The position numbers and the translations under genes are program-made. Below the pieces are notes generated by a model that was not told the DNA's origin, made no database searches, and worked only from the letters and a program-made list of their open reading frames with translations. This document shows positions 1 through 9,190 of a stretch of DNA of 29,953 nt, piece by piece; position 1 is the stretch's first letter; each line of letters begins with the position of its first letter. Source of the stretch: Prorocentrum cordatum (lineage: Eukaryota; Sar; Dinophyceae; Prorocentrales; Prorocentraceae); the NCBI GenBank assembly GCA_963575745.1, contig CAUYUJ010017662.1, positions 198,872 to 228,824 of the forward strand, in the 5' to 3' direction.

Positions 1-1079
1 CAAGGTGTCCCATCCCCCCTGAAGTACAATAGCCTGCTTGGCTTTTCTGGCACCTCGGCCAACGAGGGAGAGCATGAGAAATGATTTGGTGGCGTTTAAT
101 TCAAGTCCGTACTTGGATACCCCCGCATAGACGATGTCCACCAGCAGGGAGGCTCGTGAAATGGCCTGCTCCGCTTCCGCAATGGCAGCCACAGGCGTGA
201 GATCATCTACAAATGATACCGAGGACCCAGAACTCTCAAGGTCGTCATCGGTGGAGAAATGAAGCTCAGTGGGCGGCGGTGTCCATGCCAACCCATCCTG
301 CTGCATCTGCTGGTCTATATCTTTGACAATGGGAGCAAAGCCAACGTTAAAAATGTCGGTAGCCAGAATGGTCCCAGGGCGGCTGCCTAAGGCAGGTTTT
401 ACATACGCCGACGATCCACGCACCTTCCACCAGCCTCCAGCCTGAGTTTCCCGAACCATCTCCAAGAGGTGGGGGTCCGAAATAGCTTTGTCGAGGATGG
501 GGTCGCATTCTAGAGCTCTGGTGGCATGGAACAGAACTGGGGGAATAGGCACCTATCTAAAGCAGCTCTGAGCTCGTCCTCCTCGCCAGGCAGGCTCAAT
601 ATGAATTGCTTTATGACCTTGTAGAAGGCCGCCCGCAAGTCAAGAAAAAAGGCAGCCGAGCAGAAGCCACATCTTTTTTGTGCCCTGGTCCTGCTTCTAA
701 CCCAGTGGGTGGCAACATCCGTGCTCTTCCCCTTGAGGCCCCCGCGCTGAGAATCGGCCAAGCAAGCTTCCAAGCAACTCCAGACCTGGGACCGAAGAAA
801 CTGGTGGTGGACCTTCGCTAGGGTGTTACTGAGCAGGATACTTCTTTGTGCCAGCGCGAGTCGCTGGTCTCCTTTGCCTTTCTAAAAACTTACTACTTCT
901 CCCTGCTTCATGGTGCAGGGCTCGCGTACGCATATGGCTGCTTTCACCAAAACTGGGTGATGCACTCTAGCCATGCCCGCAAGGTCGGCAAGATACAACT
1001 CATTGACGACCATGTCGGGTCCCGATGCTTTCCCTCTTTTCAACCTTGAGAACGCCCTCTGCAGTTCCTGACGTGGCAT
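1..1079 (-). pseudogene. Element A ORF2, reverse transcriptase (partial, runs off window)
   Basis: Fingers motif GKASGPDMVVNEL lies near 1020, followed by KQGEVVSF, an in-frame TAG (882-884), then KGKGDQRLALAQRSIL in the same frame, where a Lys-Gly motif is expected. Motif A is AAFFLDLRAAFYKVI (catalytic Asp at 639-641). After a frame change at a G5 run (plus strand 539-543) a second open stretch, which reaches position 1 without a stop, holds motif B (GSRPGTILATDIF, 388 downward), motif C SFVDDLTPV (FVDD at 202-213) and LNATKSFL (motif D/E). This enzyme would copy element RNA at the nicked target. The R-P-G-T and FVDD style differs from the RTs of elements B and C, so A is a separate lineage. 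The thumb and 3' end are missing only because the window ends. Confidence 0.8.
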
Positions 1080-1823
1080 GACGCAGTCAAGGTTGAGCTG
1101 AAAATCTTATCCCCCAAGGTTCCCCTATCATTGTACTGCTCAAAAACTTGTTCCTTGGAGGCCGTGGTGGCCTTTCCGATACCCCCAAAATGTCGTTGCA
1201 GGTCATCAGCGTCTTCCTGAGGCGTAATCAGAGGCACTCCCTGAGGTGATATGCGCTGAGGAAAAGAAAGCGTTTGTCGGTGGCGCTTGCCGCCCTGCAA
1301 TAAAAGCTTCTTGGCGCACCGCCACTCGGCCTGAGAGATGCGGCCGTCGATGCTCACATTAATGAGATGAGCATTGTCCTCAAGCATTTGACTATAGTCT
1401 CTATCAAGCGCTCTGAGGAGCGTCTCCGAAGATTCTCTGAGAAACCTGTCCAGGCCGAGGACCCACTCGTCGGGACACAGTTGTTTCCAAGAGAAAGCTT
1501 TAGCCATTTGGTTTAGCTGCGTCCAGCCGTGACCGAGATCATCCCAAAAAAACATCCCCGAAGGCCCCCACTTCCCAGCCTGTAGTGTGAAGGGAGCCCT
1601 TCCTGAGGTCTTGAGCAACAAAGAATAAACGGTTCACGTGTCGGTCGACCCCCCCTTGATGCCGAACTTTGCGCAGGGCCCTTTGCATGGCCCGTCTCGC
1701 CCGAATAAGCCAAAAGGCGTTGTCCCGGATATAGGCCTTCCTCGGACGAACTGGGTCTTTCTTAAAACACTCTTTGGCCGCATCCAAAACTGAAGCATTA
1801 AGCTCGAGCAAATGATCATTCAT
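1040..1823 (-). pseudogene. Element A ORF2, linker between EEP and RT
   Basis: Directly after the TGA at 1833 the same frame continues (LLELNASVLDAAKECF, basic RARRAMQRALRKVR) to 1539. At an A7 run on the plus strand (1546-1552) the sense passes to the next frame, with FFWDDLGHGWTQLNQMAKAF then LITPQEDADDLQRHFGGI. That second stretch resembles the segment ahead of the RT fingers in many LINEs, where host-repair-like helices precede an xxxHF motif. No enzymatic motif is expected here. The assignment rests on position between two clear domains and on continuity. Confidence 0.55.
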
Positions 1824-1832
1824 ATTCTTCTC

Positions 1833-3347
1833 TCAGGCTGGTAGCTCTAGGCCCGCTAGCTGGGCTCGAAACTTGGCGCAAACTGTCTCATCCTGTAGCT
1901 TGCGTGCATCAAGAACAGCCCCTTGCCGCGCAGCACGCACCGAGTCCCTGACCCAGCACAGGCGTGACACTACAGGGAAGTGATCATCCTGCTTCCGAAT
2001 GAGATCGACCTCATGCAGAACTGCCACCTCACTCATGGCTTTGAAAAGCTGGTGATCCGCTATGAGATAGTCAATTATGTGTTTGCTCCCCGTCTTGTTA
2101 GCTATGAAAGTGTAGCCCGCTTCCCCCCCAAGGAAGGTGTTGGCTGCGACAAGCTTGCGATCATTGAGCCACTCCTTCAACCTCGCACTGCCCGCGGAAG
2201 AAGAGCCAGCCGTGCCCTTGGTTCCTGCCGCCTCGCAGCCCCCGTCCCCAACCAGGTGGCAGTTGCCATCCATAAAGCACAACTGTGGGGGCCACTTGTT
2301 GCACACTGCGTCTAAGTCTTCCCAAAAGCTGAGTTTTTCGGCGGCCGAATTGGCCGAATGAAGCGCGTGGGCCACTAAAACATTGAGGTTGACCCCTGGA
2401 GCATCTATTCTGCACGCCAACAAACGCGGCGCAGCCCACAAGATTCGCACCTGCTGAGCGCTGAAGGTTATCGGCTTTCCCTTGGACATACCGTAAGGAG
2501 AGCCCACGTTAATCCATAGCTCGGCGCCGAGCGCAAAGTCCTGGTGTCCTGCTGCAAAGCACACCCAATCTCCTGCCCTCCTGGTGCCCTTTTCGTTTCT
2601 ACCCTCCTGAATTCCAATAATGTGTATGCCACTCCTATACACCTGAGTGCGGAGCGCAGCAGCACGGCGTGCTCGATTTCTTCCCTTCGAGCCCCGCCGA
2701 CAGGCATGCCGCAAACTTTGCACGTTAAAAGTGGCAACACGCATGTCTACAGCAACTTGTAACTTGCTGGTCCTGATGTCGCTGGCACGCGGCTCTCGAA
2801 AATCCCCTGCCTGGGCGACGGGCCCCCAGCCTGAAAGGCTCACGCACCCGTTGCCGTACTCAACACTGGGGTGCGCATGAGAGTCCCTTCTCGCGCCCAA
2901 GACCCATTCCCAGAGGCGCGAGTTTTCGATCCTGACGGCTTGGATGACTCCCCGCGGTAGCTCGGGCGCCACAGGCAGGAGCTGTCTCGCTGTGGCTTTA
3001 GCCACATTGTCTGCTAAAACATTCCACGGATGGCCTGCGTGGGCCTTGGCATGGGCGAGCTCAAGTGAACACTGCTTGGAGGCCAAATCCCAAACAACCT
3101 GCACAAGCTGAGCTATTTTCCTGCCCGAAGGTGGCAGGCTTTGCCCAAGCGCTGCCCGAATCGCATTAAGCGGGTCGCTGTCCAGGGTGCAGGGATACCC
3201 TGGGCTCTCAACTATGACTGCAAACAATGTCCATATCACCGCTAGACACTCCAACGTAGCGCTGGTGGCCGAGCTCGGCTCAAGGTTCATTGCACTGCTG
3301 CTCGCAAGTTCGCCTCTTAAAACTCCACCGCACATGCACCCCCCCAT
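1833..3347 (-). CDS. Element A ORF2, RNase H C-terminal half plus EEP endonuclease (504-residue open frame)
   Basis: Residues 1-120 complete the RNase H: LECLAV (second acid), LDSDPLNAI (third acid), AHAKAHAGHPW (conserved His) and NVLADNVAK (last Asp). Residues 202-470 are an endonuclease/exonuclease/phosphatase domain: VATFNVQSLR (metal-binding Asn), HIIGIQEGR (catalytic Glu), VAHALH, FMDGNCH (Asp/Asn pair, canonical GDxN), HIIDYLI (Asp) and DDHFPVV (terminal Asp-His). In LINEs this domain nicks the target. The reading frame ends in a TGA at 1833-1835, but related sequence continues beyond it in the same frame. The true initiator is upstream at 3597, so this frame is a fragment of a polyprotein and its first ATG is not thought to be used. 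Confidence 0.75.
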   Translation of the reverse strand: MGGCMCGGVLRGELASSSAMNLEPSSATSATLECLAVIWTLFAVIVESPGYPCTLDSDPLNAIRAALGQSLPPSGRKIAQLVQVVWDLASKQCSLELAHAKAHAGHPWNVLADNVAKATARQLLPVAPELPRGVIQAVRIENSRLWEWVLGARRDSHAHPSVEYGNGCVSLSGWGPVAQAGDFREPRASDIRTSKLQVAVDMRVATFNVQSLRHACRRGSKGRNRARRAAALRTQVYRSGIHIIGIQEGRNEKGTRRAGDWVCFAAGHQDFALGAELWINVGSPYGMSKGKPITFSAQQVRILWAAPRLLACRIDAPGVNLNVLVAHALHSANSAAEKLSFWEDLDAVCNKWPPQLCFMDGNCHLVGDGGCEAAGTKGTAGSSSAGSARLKEWLNDRKLVAANTFLGGEAGYTFIANKTGSKHIIDYLIADHQLFKAMSEVAVLHEVDLIRKQDDHFPVVSRLCWVRDSVRAARQGAVLDARKLQDETVCAKFRAQLAGLELPA

Positions 3348-3597
3348 CCCTTACCACTATTTTTACCACTGCCCATCCCCCCATCCCCTCCCATTGTTGG
3401 TAAAGCGAGCCGTCGGTAAAATAGTGGACGGCGGAGATGTCGCCGACCCCGTCGTCGGGCGGAAAAGCACGCAGGGCAACAGCAGCCTCCTCCTCTAACG
3501 CCCCTGTGCTCTGCAAGACTTCAAGCGTTAGTACTTCAAAACAGATGCTGCTGCCTTGCAGTGCTTCTCTCAACCGTGTCAGCGCGGGCTGGCTCAT
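3280..3597 (-). pseudogene. Element A ORF2, RNase H N-terminal half
   Basis: The frame starts with an ATG one base after the ORF1 stop (TAGCATG). Near residue 60 it shows YFTDGSL followed by GGWAVV, the first strand and first catalytic aspartate of a type I RNase H (D at about 3412-3414). Homology then passes to the neighbouring frame (3347 onwards) at a C7 run on the plus strand at 3339-3345. The last 24 or so residues of this frame are therefore nonsense. RNase H degrades the RNA strand of RNA-DNA hybrids made during reverse transcription. Placing this domain ahead of the nuclease is unusual for LINEs. Confidence 0.65.
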
Positions 3598-3598
3598 G

Positions 3599-5940
3599 CT
3601 AAACTGGCCTTTGGCTCGGGAAACTTCTGGCGATGGACCCGTGGGTCCTCGCGCCGTCTGCCGTGCTCAAATCCGAAGTCTGCGATGCAAGTGTCGAAGG
3701 AGACCGTCGATACCCCGATGTCTGCCCCCTGGCTGCACCACTATCTCTGCATGGCGCAGGGAAGCCCGCGCCCAGGTCAACACGCTGCCTGGGATAGGCA
3801 TTGCTGGAAAAAGCTGAAGCTCCTAATGAAGTATTATCCCCAGACTGTTGCTTAATTATTTGACAAGATCTAATCAGAAAATCCTTGCCCCCCAAGATTG
3901 AAACCTGACACGGCACATCCCTACCTATTTCAATGTTGCATTCTAAGGGAGACACTTGTTCTAACTGTTTGGCCCAGCTCACCTGCTTACCCCCCAGGCG
4001 CCGCCTTTGCCCCCCACCTTGAGGACCTTGGCCGCAGGGCTGCGCGGCTGCGGCGAGTCCGCTGCCACCGCTGCCCACGTCGTCCTTGCAGTCGCCCCCC
4101 TCGTAGCCGTCGACTTCGATGCCGTCGAAGCCGCAGATGAGCTGCTCGCGGCCGTTGGCGCACTGCTCCTCGCACTCGGACAATCGCCTGTATGCGCTGC
4201 ACACGCCTGGTCTATCTTCTCCATCTCCTTCTGTACCTGGGAGTCCGTCATGTCGCCATCTTGAGACGTCACCAAAACTGGCTCCTCCTTCGGCTCGATC
4301 TTCGTCACGCTCTCCTTCGGCGCCGCCGCCGTCAAGTAAGGGTCCTCCTGCGTGCCCCCTGCCCACGGCTCCGTAGGCGATATTGGCCACGGCGCTTGTG
4401 GCATCTCGATATCCTCCTTCTTGTGCTCCTCCATCGGCGTGGCCGCGGCCTCCGTCGGCGTGAGAAGCTTCTCCTTGCGTGCCATTCTCCACGCAGGCGG
4501 CGTGCCTTGCGCTGGCGCGAAGGACTGCGGTGAGGCTGGTGTCTTCGGCATTGCAATCGGCGTCGAGCACCCTCCTACTGGCGTCTTGCCTTCTGGTGTG
4601 CGCGGCGCTGGTGAGTCCGCTGGAGGGGCCGCCGCCCCCCCAGCGGCCGCAGTAAACCCCATGGCCTGCTGCTGCCTCTGCTGAGTCTGCTGCTGGCCCG
4701 AGGCGCTGTTGATCCACGAGACTAGGTTCGACATGATTTCCTCTTGCCTCGCCTGCCTCTGGTCCATCATGCGCAGAAATTGTAGTAGCCCTGGATCGTG
4801 CATCTGCGGACCCACTTGGCACTGCTGCTGCGGCGGTGCCATCTGGCCCTGCTGCTGCTGATGCACTCCTTGGTGTCCATTCTGCTGCGTCTTGTCCATC
4901 ATCTGCTGGTCGGTCTGCTGGCCCTTCTGCTGGTCCATCTGGCCCATCTGCTGGCCCAACAGGCCATGCTGATGCTGATGATGCTACTGGCCGATCACAT
5001 TCTGTTGTCCACCAACCGCTCCAAACTGGGGTAGGTGCCCATGCATGTAGGGCGGCTGCTGGTGTGCCACGTACTGGTTCGATTGCTGCTGCTGCTGCTG
5101 TGGATGCTGCGATCCAGCAAAGCCCCATGCGCACTGCGGCTGCGGTCCAAAGGGGCCTGTCAGCCCTCCTGCGCCTGCCACTGTCGCTGGGGGCTGAGCC
5201 GCAGACGCCATGCGCAGGTCGTCCACAGGCGGCTCGTCTGGCATCTGCTCCAACTCGTTCATGCAGCTCTGCAACTGCTGGATCTCCAGCTCGGTCTCCT
5301 TCTCCTGCTCGGCTAAGTCCTTGAGCCTCGAGACCGTGTTGTTGAGACGGTCCTTGGCCCGATCGAGCCTGCCCCTGACCTCGTCGCGCTGCTTCCTCAC
5401 AAGCACTAGGGAGGCCAGGCAAGTCTTCATCACCATCAACTCCATGTCGTGCTCGTTCGCCGTGTCCGTCTTGCCCGCCCTGCGAGCGTAGATCGCCATG
5501 CTCGCCACATTGAGCAGCTGGTCCTCCAGCTCCTGCTTCCACGCTGGGATCTCCTGCTGCCTCACCGGTGTCGGGCGAAAGGCTGAGTGATTCGTCACCG
5601 CACGATGTGGCATGGGCGGCAACTTCTGGATGTAGTTCCTGATGTGCTGCTGCTCTCGCTGTCGTTCTCTCACCGCGCTCTGGCTCCTCGTCCTTGCTCC
5701 TGCTCTTGGATTGTCTGTCCAGGCTTGCCCACAGAGACAATGACGATGCCAGTTGTTGACCATCTTTCCGCACTTGCCACATTGCCACTTGTTGTTCATC
5801 TGTATTCGATCCTGAACTTGAGCGCTGTGATGCTGGGAAAGAAGCCGATACGATCGGTCTAGCGCCACAAGCAGCCGTGCTTGATGACGCTTGGCGCGCT
5901 CGCGCCGATGCCGAGCTGGCTCGGTGTCACGCGAGAACAA
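3599..5940 (-). pseudogene. Element A ORF1: zinc-motif, coiled-coil and Gln-rich protein (one stop, one frameshift)
   Basis: The frame opens at an ATG at 5938-5940 and runs 318 residues to a TAG at 4984-4986. It then continues in the same frame to 3979. The N-terminal part is basic. Residues about 53-72 hold a Cys cluster (WQCGKC ... HRHCLCG) resembling a small zinc-binding fold. Residues about 190-235 are charged heptad-like sequence (KQRDEVRGRLDRAKDRL, then LAEQEKETELEIQQL), a probable coiled coil. Past the stop comes a Gln/Met-rich stretch, then Pro/Ala/Ser and acidic segments. At a C6 run (3990-3995 on the plus strand) the frame shifts and stays open to a TAG at 3599-3601. ORF1 proteins of LINEs usually bind element RNA and multimerise; that role is inferred. 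A 729-residue frame at 3599-5788 overlaps and is an out-of-frame shadow except for its last part. Confidence 0.65.
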
Positions 5941-6070
5941 GAGAGAAGAAATATCTGATGTCGCGGTGCCTTCAGAAGGCGCGCGCGTGGGGCTGGGCCT
6001 GTAGAGTGAAAAGAAAAGGGCCGCAGGTTGCAGTATCGGATCTGACCTGCGGGTGGTTTAGGCCAAACCC

Positions 6071-6104
6071 TCTCCTCCTCCTCCTCTTCCTCCTCCTCGT
6101 CATC
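6071..6104 (+). repeat. CCT-rich microsatellite between two retroelement 5' ends
   Basis: About 34 bases of CTC/CCT repeat with one CTT interruption. On its left the minus-strand element A begins. On its right the plus-strand fragment C begins. Confidence 0.8.
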
Positions 6105-6119
6105 CTTCGTCACTGGCTA

Positions 6120-7760
6120 AGGCTGCGTCTAAGGCTGGCATGAGGCAAAGGCTGTCGAAGGCCTACCGCGAGAAGCCAAGAGGGTGCACTCTTGGCTTAA
6201 GTATCAAGGGGCTGATTTCGAATATTTGGTGACCCCAGGGGGGATTAAGCAGTTGCCTGAGGAGCTGATGCAGTACAGGTAAGCTCTCTGGAGTAAATAT
6301 TGGACCGCCCCCCCTGAGCATAGAGACGCCCTTTCGGTTGTGTCGAATGTTCTCGGGCCCATGGCTCTGGAAGATGTGGAGGGGTCGGAACCCCTTGGGA
6401 CCAGGGCAGGTGTCTAAAGCCACGCGATTGTTCAAGGCTGACACGGCCACTGGGGTGAATTGCTGGGCCCCAGGGCTGTTGGAGGCGCTTCCTGCTGCCG
6501 CGGTTGGGGTCTATGCCGACCTCCTCAATCAGTGCGAGCGCGGCATGCTGTGCCCCCCTCCCCGGACGAAATTATGTGTCATCGCGTTGCTGTCTAAGGC
6601 TGCTGACGCCCAGCGTCCTGTGTGCAAGTGCCCGAGTTTGTTGGGATGTACTGCAAGGCCCGTGGCATCGAGGATTGAAGCCGACAGCGGTCCAACTTCT
6701 GGGACACTGCGATTCGAGGCTCGTCAGCTTTGCAGGCGGCGTTGTTGCGAGAATTATCCACGAGACGGCGAGGTAGAATGATATGATGTGCGTGGGCCTG
6801 TGGTCGGATCTCAGCATGTGTTTGACACGGATTCGCCGTGGAAGCTGAGTATCCTATTCACCTTTTGTGCCTGGAGAGCGTAATGCATGATGCCCCCAGG
6901 ATTTTGGAGGTGGGAGGGTTCGCCTCAGACATCATCCCTACTGGATATGGGGTGCTGCCATGAGGTACCCAGCTGATGCCTTGGATTATGCTGTGTCTGC
7001 ATGATCTGCTCGACTTCGCTCATGTGCAGTATTGGCCTGTGTGCACGCGCGCGTATGTGGATGATATCACGCAAACTCAAAAAAGAACGCATGAGGAGAT
7101 TTTGAATGCCATCACCCCAGGGGCGGTGCACCTTTGTCGTCAGCTTGAGGCTGCTGCGACGGTGATATCGGACAAGAGTTCGCGTACTCGGACAGTGCTC
7201 CACGTGCCGAACTGGACGCCATGATTAAGACGGCCAGCCTCCCGATGTGACCCGAGATTGAGGTGCAAGATCTGGGGGGTCATGACCACAGCTGGCAAGT
7301 GTCGCTGCACGTCGAAGGTCAAGAGACGGCAACCTGCCGCGTATAAGAAAGCCGAGAAGGTGTGCAATGTGTGCAGGCTCGTGTGCTGGCGGTGGGGTCC
7401 TGGGGGGCACGAGGTATTGGGCCTGACGCCTGCGCAGTTTCAGACGGTGCGGGCCCAGGCGGCCACCCGCTCTGGCTGGTGGGCCCTGGGGGCCTGCACG
7501 GCCACGCTGCCGGGCTACTGAGTTCGCCCAGCGATGACCTCCAGATTAGGTTTCGTACGTGCCAAAAGCCTGATCACAAGCGGAGGCTTCCGACGCCACG
7601 AGCGTGAGAGCAGATCAAGCAGACGTCGTCGAAGAGACACACCACCGCTGGCAGGATCGCCCGAGGTCCGATCGCGGCTACCTGGGCGGTGCTGTGGGAT
7701 GTGGACTGGGAACCTGCGTCCCCCGTGCTGCTGGCGCGCAAGTGAGGAGGTGCTGCGCAC
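6120..7760 (+). mobile_element. Element C: 5'-truncated non-LTR retroelement fragment
   Basis: Only RT-region sequence is seen, beginning abruptly next to the CCT tract. ORF1 and EEP are absent, which is the usual result of incomplete reverse transcription in LINEs. Its RT motifs match element B much better than element A (shared RPI fingers style and the shared post-RT motif RGPIAA / RQPLAA). The 3' boundary is not defined by a poly(A) or other clear tail. I stop it after the last recognisable motif. Confidence 0.65.
6190..7745 (+). pseudogene. Element C reverse transcriptase, several frameshifts and stops
   Basis: Pieces in order, in changing frames: linker (WLKYQGADFEYLVTPGG, then ALWSKYWTAP); fingers KATRLFKADTATGVNCWAP with LCVIALLSK and QRPV (6410-6620); FWDTAIRGSSALQAALL (6697 on); motif A HVFDTDSPWKL (Asp at 6824-6826); motif B GGFASDIIPTGYGVLP broken by TGA at 6961-6963; motif C AYVDDI (YVDD at 7054-7065); a basic segment with GLTPAQFQTVRAQAA near 7430; and post-RT ARGPIAATWAVLWDVDW (7659-7709). 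Both catalytic aspartates of YVDD survive, but the frame is broken at least four times. It is inactive as sequenced. Confidence 0.7.
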
Positions 7761-8454
7761 AGCCGACGCTGCTCGTTCGTTCCGCCCTCGGTCCCTGCCT
7801 GCCGAGGAGTGCACGGCTACGCCCTTGGAAGCAGGCAGCCTTACACTGCATGGGGAGAGGATCGGAAGGATTGCCCGGGTTCGCTGTCATCAGGAGAGAC
7901 TGTGCAGGCTCAGGGATGCGGGGCACGACTGTTCGCTGCAGGAGCTGCGTTTGCGGTTTCACTTTTTGTGTGGCAGGCTGGCCGACTTCTGGCCTGACCC
8001 TTGGGCTGTTCGCTGCAGGAGCTGCGTTCGCAGCTTCGCTTGGCGTGGCAGGCTGGCCGACTTCTGGCCTGACCCGTGCAGGCCTCGGTGTCAGATTGAG
8101 CAGCGAACTCAGGCCCTCCCCGCTCGTGAGCCAGTGCCGCTTCTTGAGGAGCGGCCGGTTCCAAGTGGCCTCGGGCCTTCGAGGTTGTGCGGTGGAGCCC
8201 CCATCCGATGGCGGAGCTGTGTGATGCGTCTCATCAGCTCGAAATGTTGAGAGGCTTTTGGCTTGTGAGAGGTGCGGTGGCTTCGCGATGGTGAACCCCC
8301 ACGCACTCCGAAGAAGGAGTGGCAGCATCCCACCAGAGCGGGGAGGGAGGCGCTGTCGCGCCTCACTCGTGGACTCCCCAGGTCGGGCACCGAGTTCCCC
8401 GACCACTGATTTGTGTTCTAAGCGACCTCCCCGGAGGAGGACTCCTCGTCATCC
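7746..8454 (+). other. Unassigned sequence after element C
   Basis: GC-rich with overlapping open frames on both strands (for example 7534-8250 plus, 7678-8406 minus). None shows a recognisable motif, and both cover a local tandem duplication. It may be the decayed 3' part of element C, where an RNase H would be expected, but I cannot see its motifs. Confidence 0.4.
7930..8075 (+). repeat. Imperfect 70-bp direct duplication
   Basis: Two copies begin with GTTCGCTGCAGGAGCTGCG at 7931 and 8008 and end with GGCCGACTTCTGGCCTGACC at 7999 and 8074. The offset is 77 bases at the start and 75 at the end. The middle differs by small changes. Confidence 0.85.
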
Positions 8455-8760
8455 TTTTTCTCATTCTGATCCTCCTCCTCCTCCATTTTCTCCTCCTCCT
8501 TATCCCTCTCATCGCGATGCTCCTTTTACCGTTTCTCATACTTCTCCTCCCACTCCTACTCCTGCTCCTCCTCCTCCTACTCCTCTTCCTTCGCCTCCCC
8601 CTCCTCCTCCTCCTCGTCCTCCTCCTGCTCGCCGCGCTCCTCATTGTATTCCTCGTGCTCCTCCTCGTGCTCCTCATTACCCGGCTCTTCGCACTGCTCT
8701 TCCCCTTCTCCTCCTCTTTCTCCTCTCTCCTCCTCGCAGTGCTCCTTATCCATCCCTTTC
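8455..8760 (+). repeat. CCT-rich degenerate microsatellite (composite locus 1)
   Basis: About 300 bases dominated by CTC/CCT words with frequent single-base changes, pyrimidine-rich on the plus strand. Open frames through it are low-complexity Leu, Pro/Ser or Arg strings and are not genes. Confidence 0.85.
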
Positions 8761-8765
8761 CTTAT

Positions 8766-8830
8766 GAAGAACTCCTCCCTGTCGCACCCCCAGACGTGCT
8801 GGTAGAGCGGGCCTAGAGCTTCGCCTGAAA
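8766..8830 (+). repeat. Conserved flank after CCT tract (composite locus 1)
   Basis: GAAGAACTCCTCCCTGTCGC, then CCCCCAGACGTG, then GAGCGGGCCTAGAGCTTCGC. It aligns with 20258-20311 and 21712-21770, each also just downstream of a CCT tract. Confidence 0.65.
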
Positions 8831-8946
8831 ACCATCACCGCTTATGAGCCTGAAGCTTGCAATATGCAACAGTTTGTATCTTGGAGGGCTGGTCGCTCTC
8901 GAAGTCCAACGTTCGCTGGCAAATTCGTCTTAAACGTCTGCTGCAA

Positions 8947-9190
8947 CTTCACAGATGGAGGGGCGGCCGTTTTTTAACGTGACTCTCGCCCTAGCGCCGC
9001 GCAACACCGTCTTAAAGCTCGTAACAGCTTCACTTCTGGAGGGGAGGCGTTTCGAAAACGTGGCTCCCAAAATAGCGCCCCACATGTTCGTCTTACAAGT
9101 TTGCAGCAGCTTCTCGGATGGAGGGCGGCTCCTTTTCATAATGTAGCTCTCGCCTTGGCGCCGCGCACATTCCTCTTAAATCCCACCAGC
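8947..9190 (+). repeat. 82-bp tandem units, three copies (composite locus 1)
   Basis: Units start at 8947, 9028 and 9110 (CTTCAC/CTTCTC, then a GATGGAGG-like word), spaced 81 and 82 bases. Each carries a TTTTnnAAnGTG box, CTCGCCnTAGCGCCGCGCAC and CGTCTTA. The same unit is found at 20.4, 21.8-22.2, 23.9 and 24.3-24.6 kb. Confidence 0.75.

Larger units (their letters stand above)
1..5960 (-). mobile_element. Element A: non-LTR retroelement with ORF1 and RNase H-EEP-RT ORF2, partial at left edge
   Basis: Read on the minus strand, this stretch carries an ORF1 (5940 to 3599) and an ORF2 (3597 to beyond position 1). ORF2 shows RNase H, then an apurinic-type EEP nuclease, then reverse transcriptase. 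No LTRs or integrase are seen. The domain set is that of a LINE-type element that nicks DNA and primes reverse transcription on the target. The RNase H is N-terminal, whereas LINE families that carry one usually have it after the RT. Three in-frame stops (4984-4986 TAG, 1833-1835 TGA, 882-884 TAG) and several frame changes make it formally inactive as sequenced, but catalytic motifs of all domains remain. The 3' end lies outside the window. The 5' end is not defined; it is placed near the first in-frame ATG at 5940. Confidence 0.8.

Noticed and set aside
3599-5788. 729-codon minus-strand open frame
   Set aside because: Most of it overlaps the ORF1 frame that carries the Cys motif and coiled coil, and it reads as Arg/Gly/Asp/Ala noise. 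Only its last 130 or so codons may be real ORF1 after the frameshift.
6040-6070. Possible minus-strand leader at the 5' end of element A
   Set aside because: Only GCCAAA matches the complementary leader; the rest differs.
7534-8406. Long overlapping open frames on both strands (238, 206 and 242 codons)
   Set aside because: They cross a tandem duplication, contradict each other and show no domain. Only the short ARGPIAATWAVLWDVDW piece in the third frame is meaningful.
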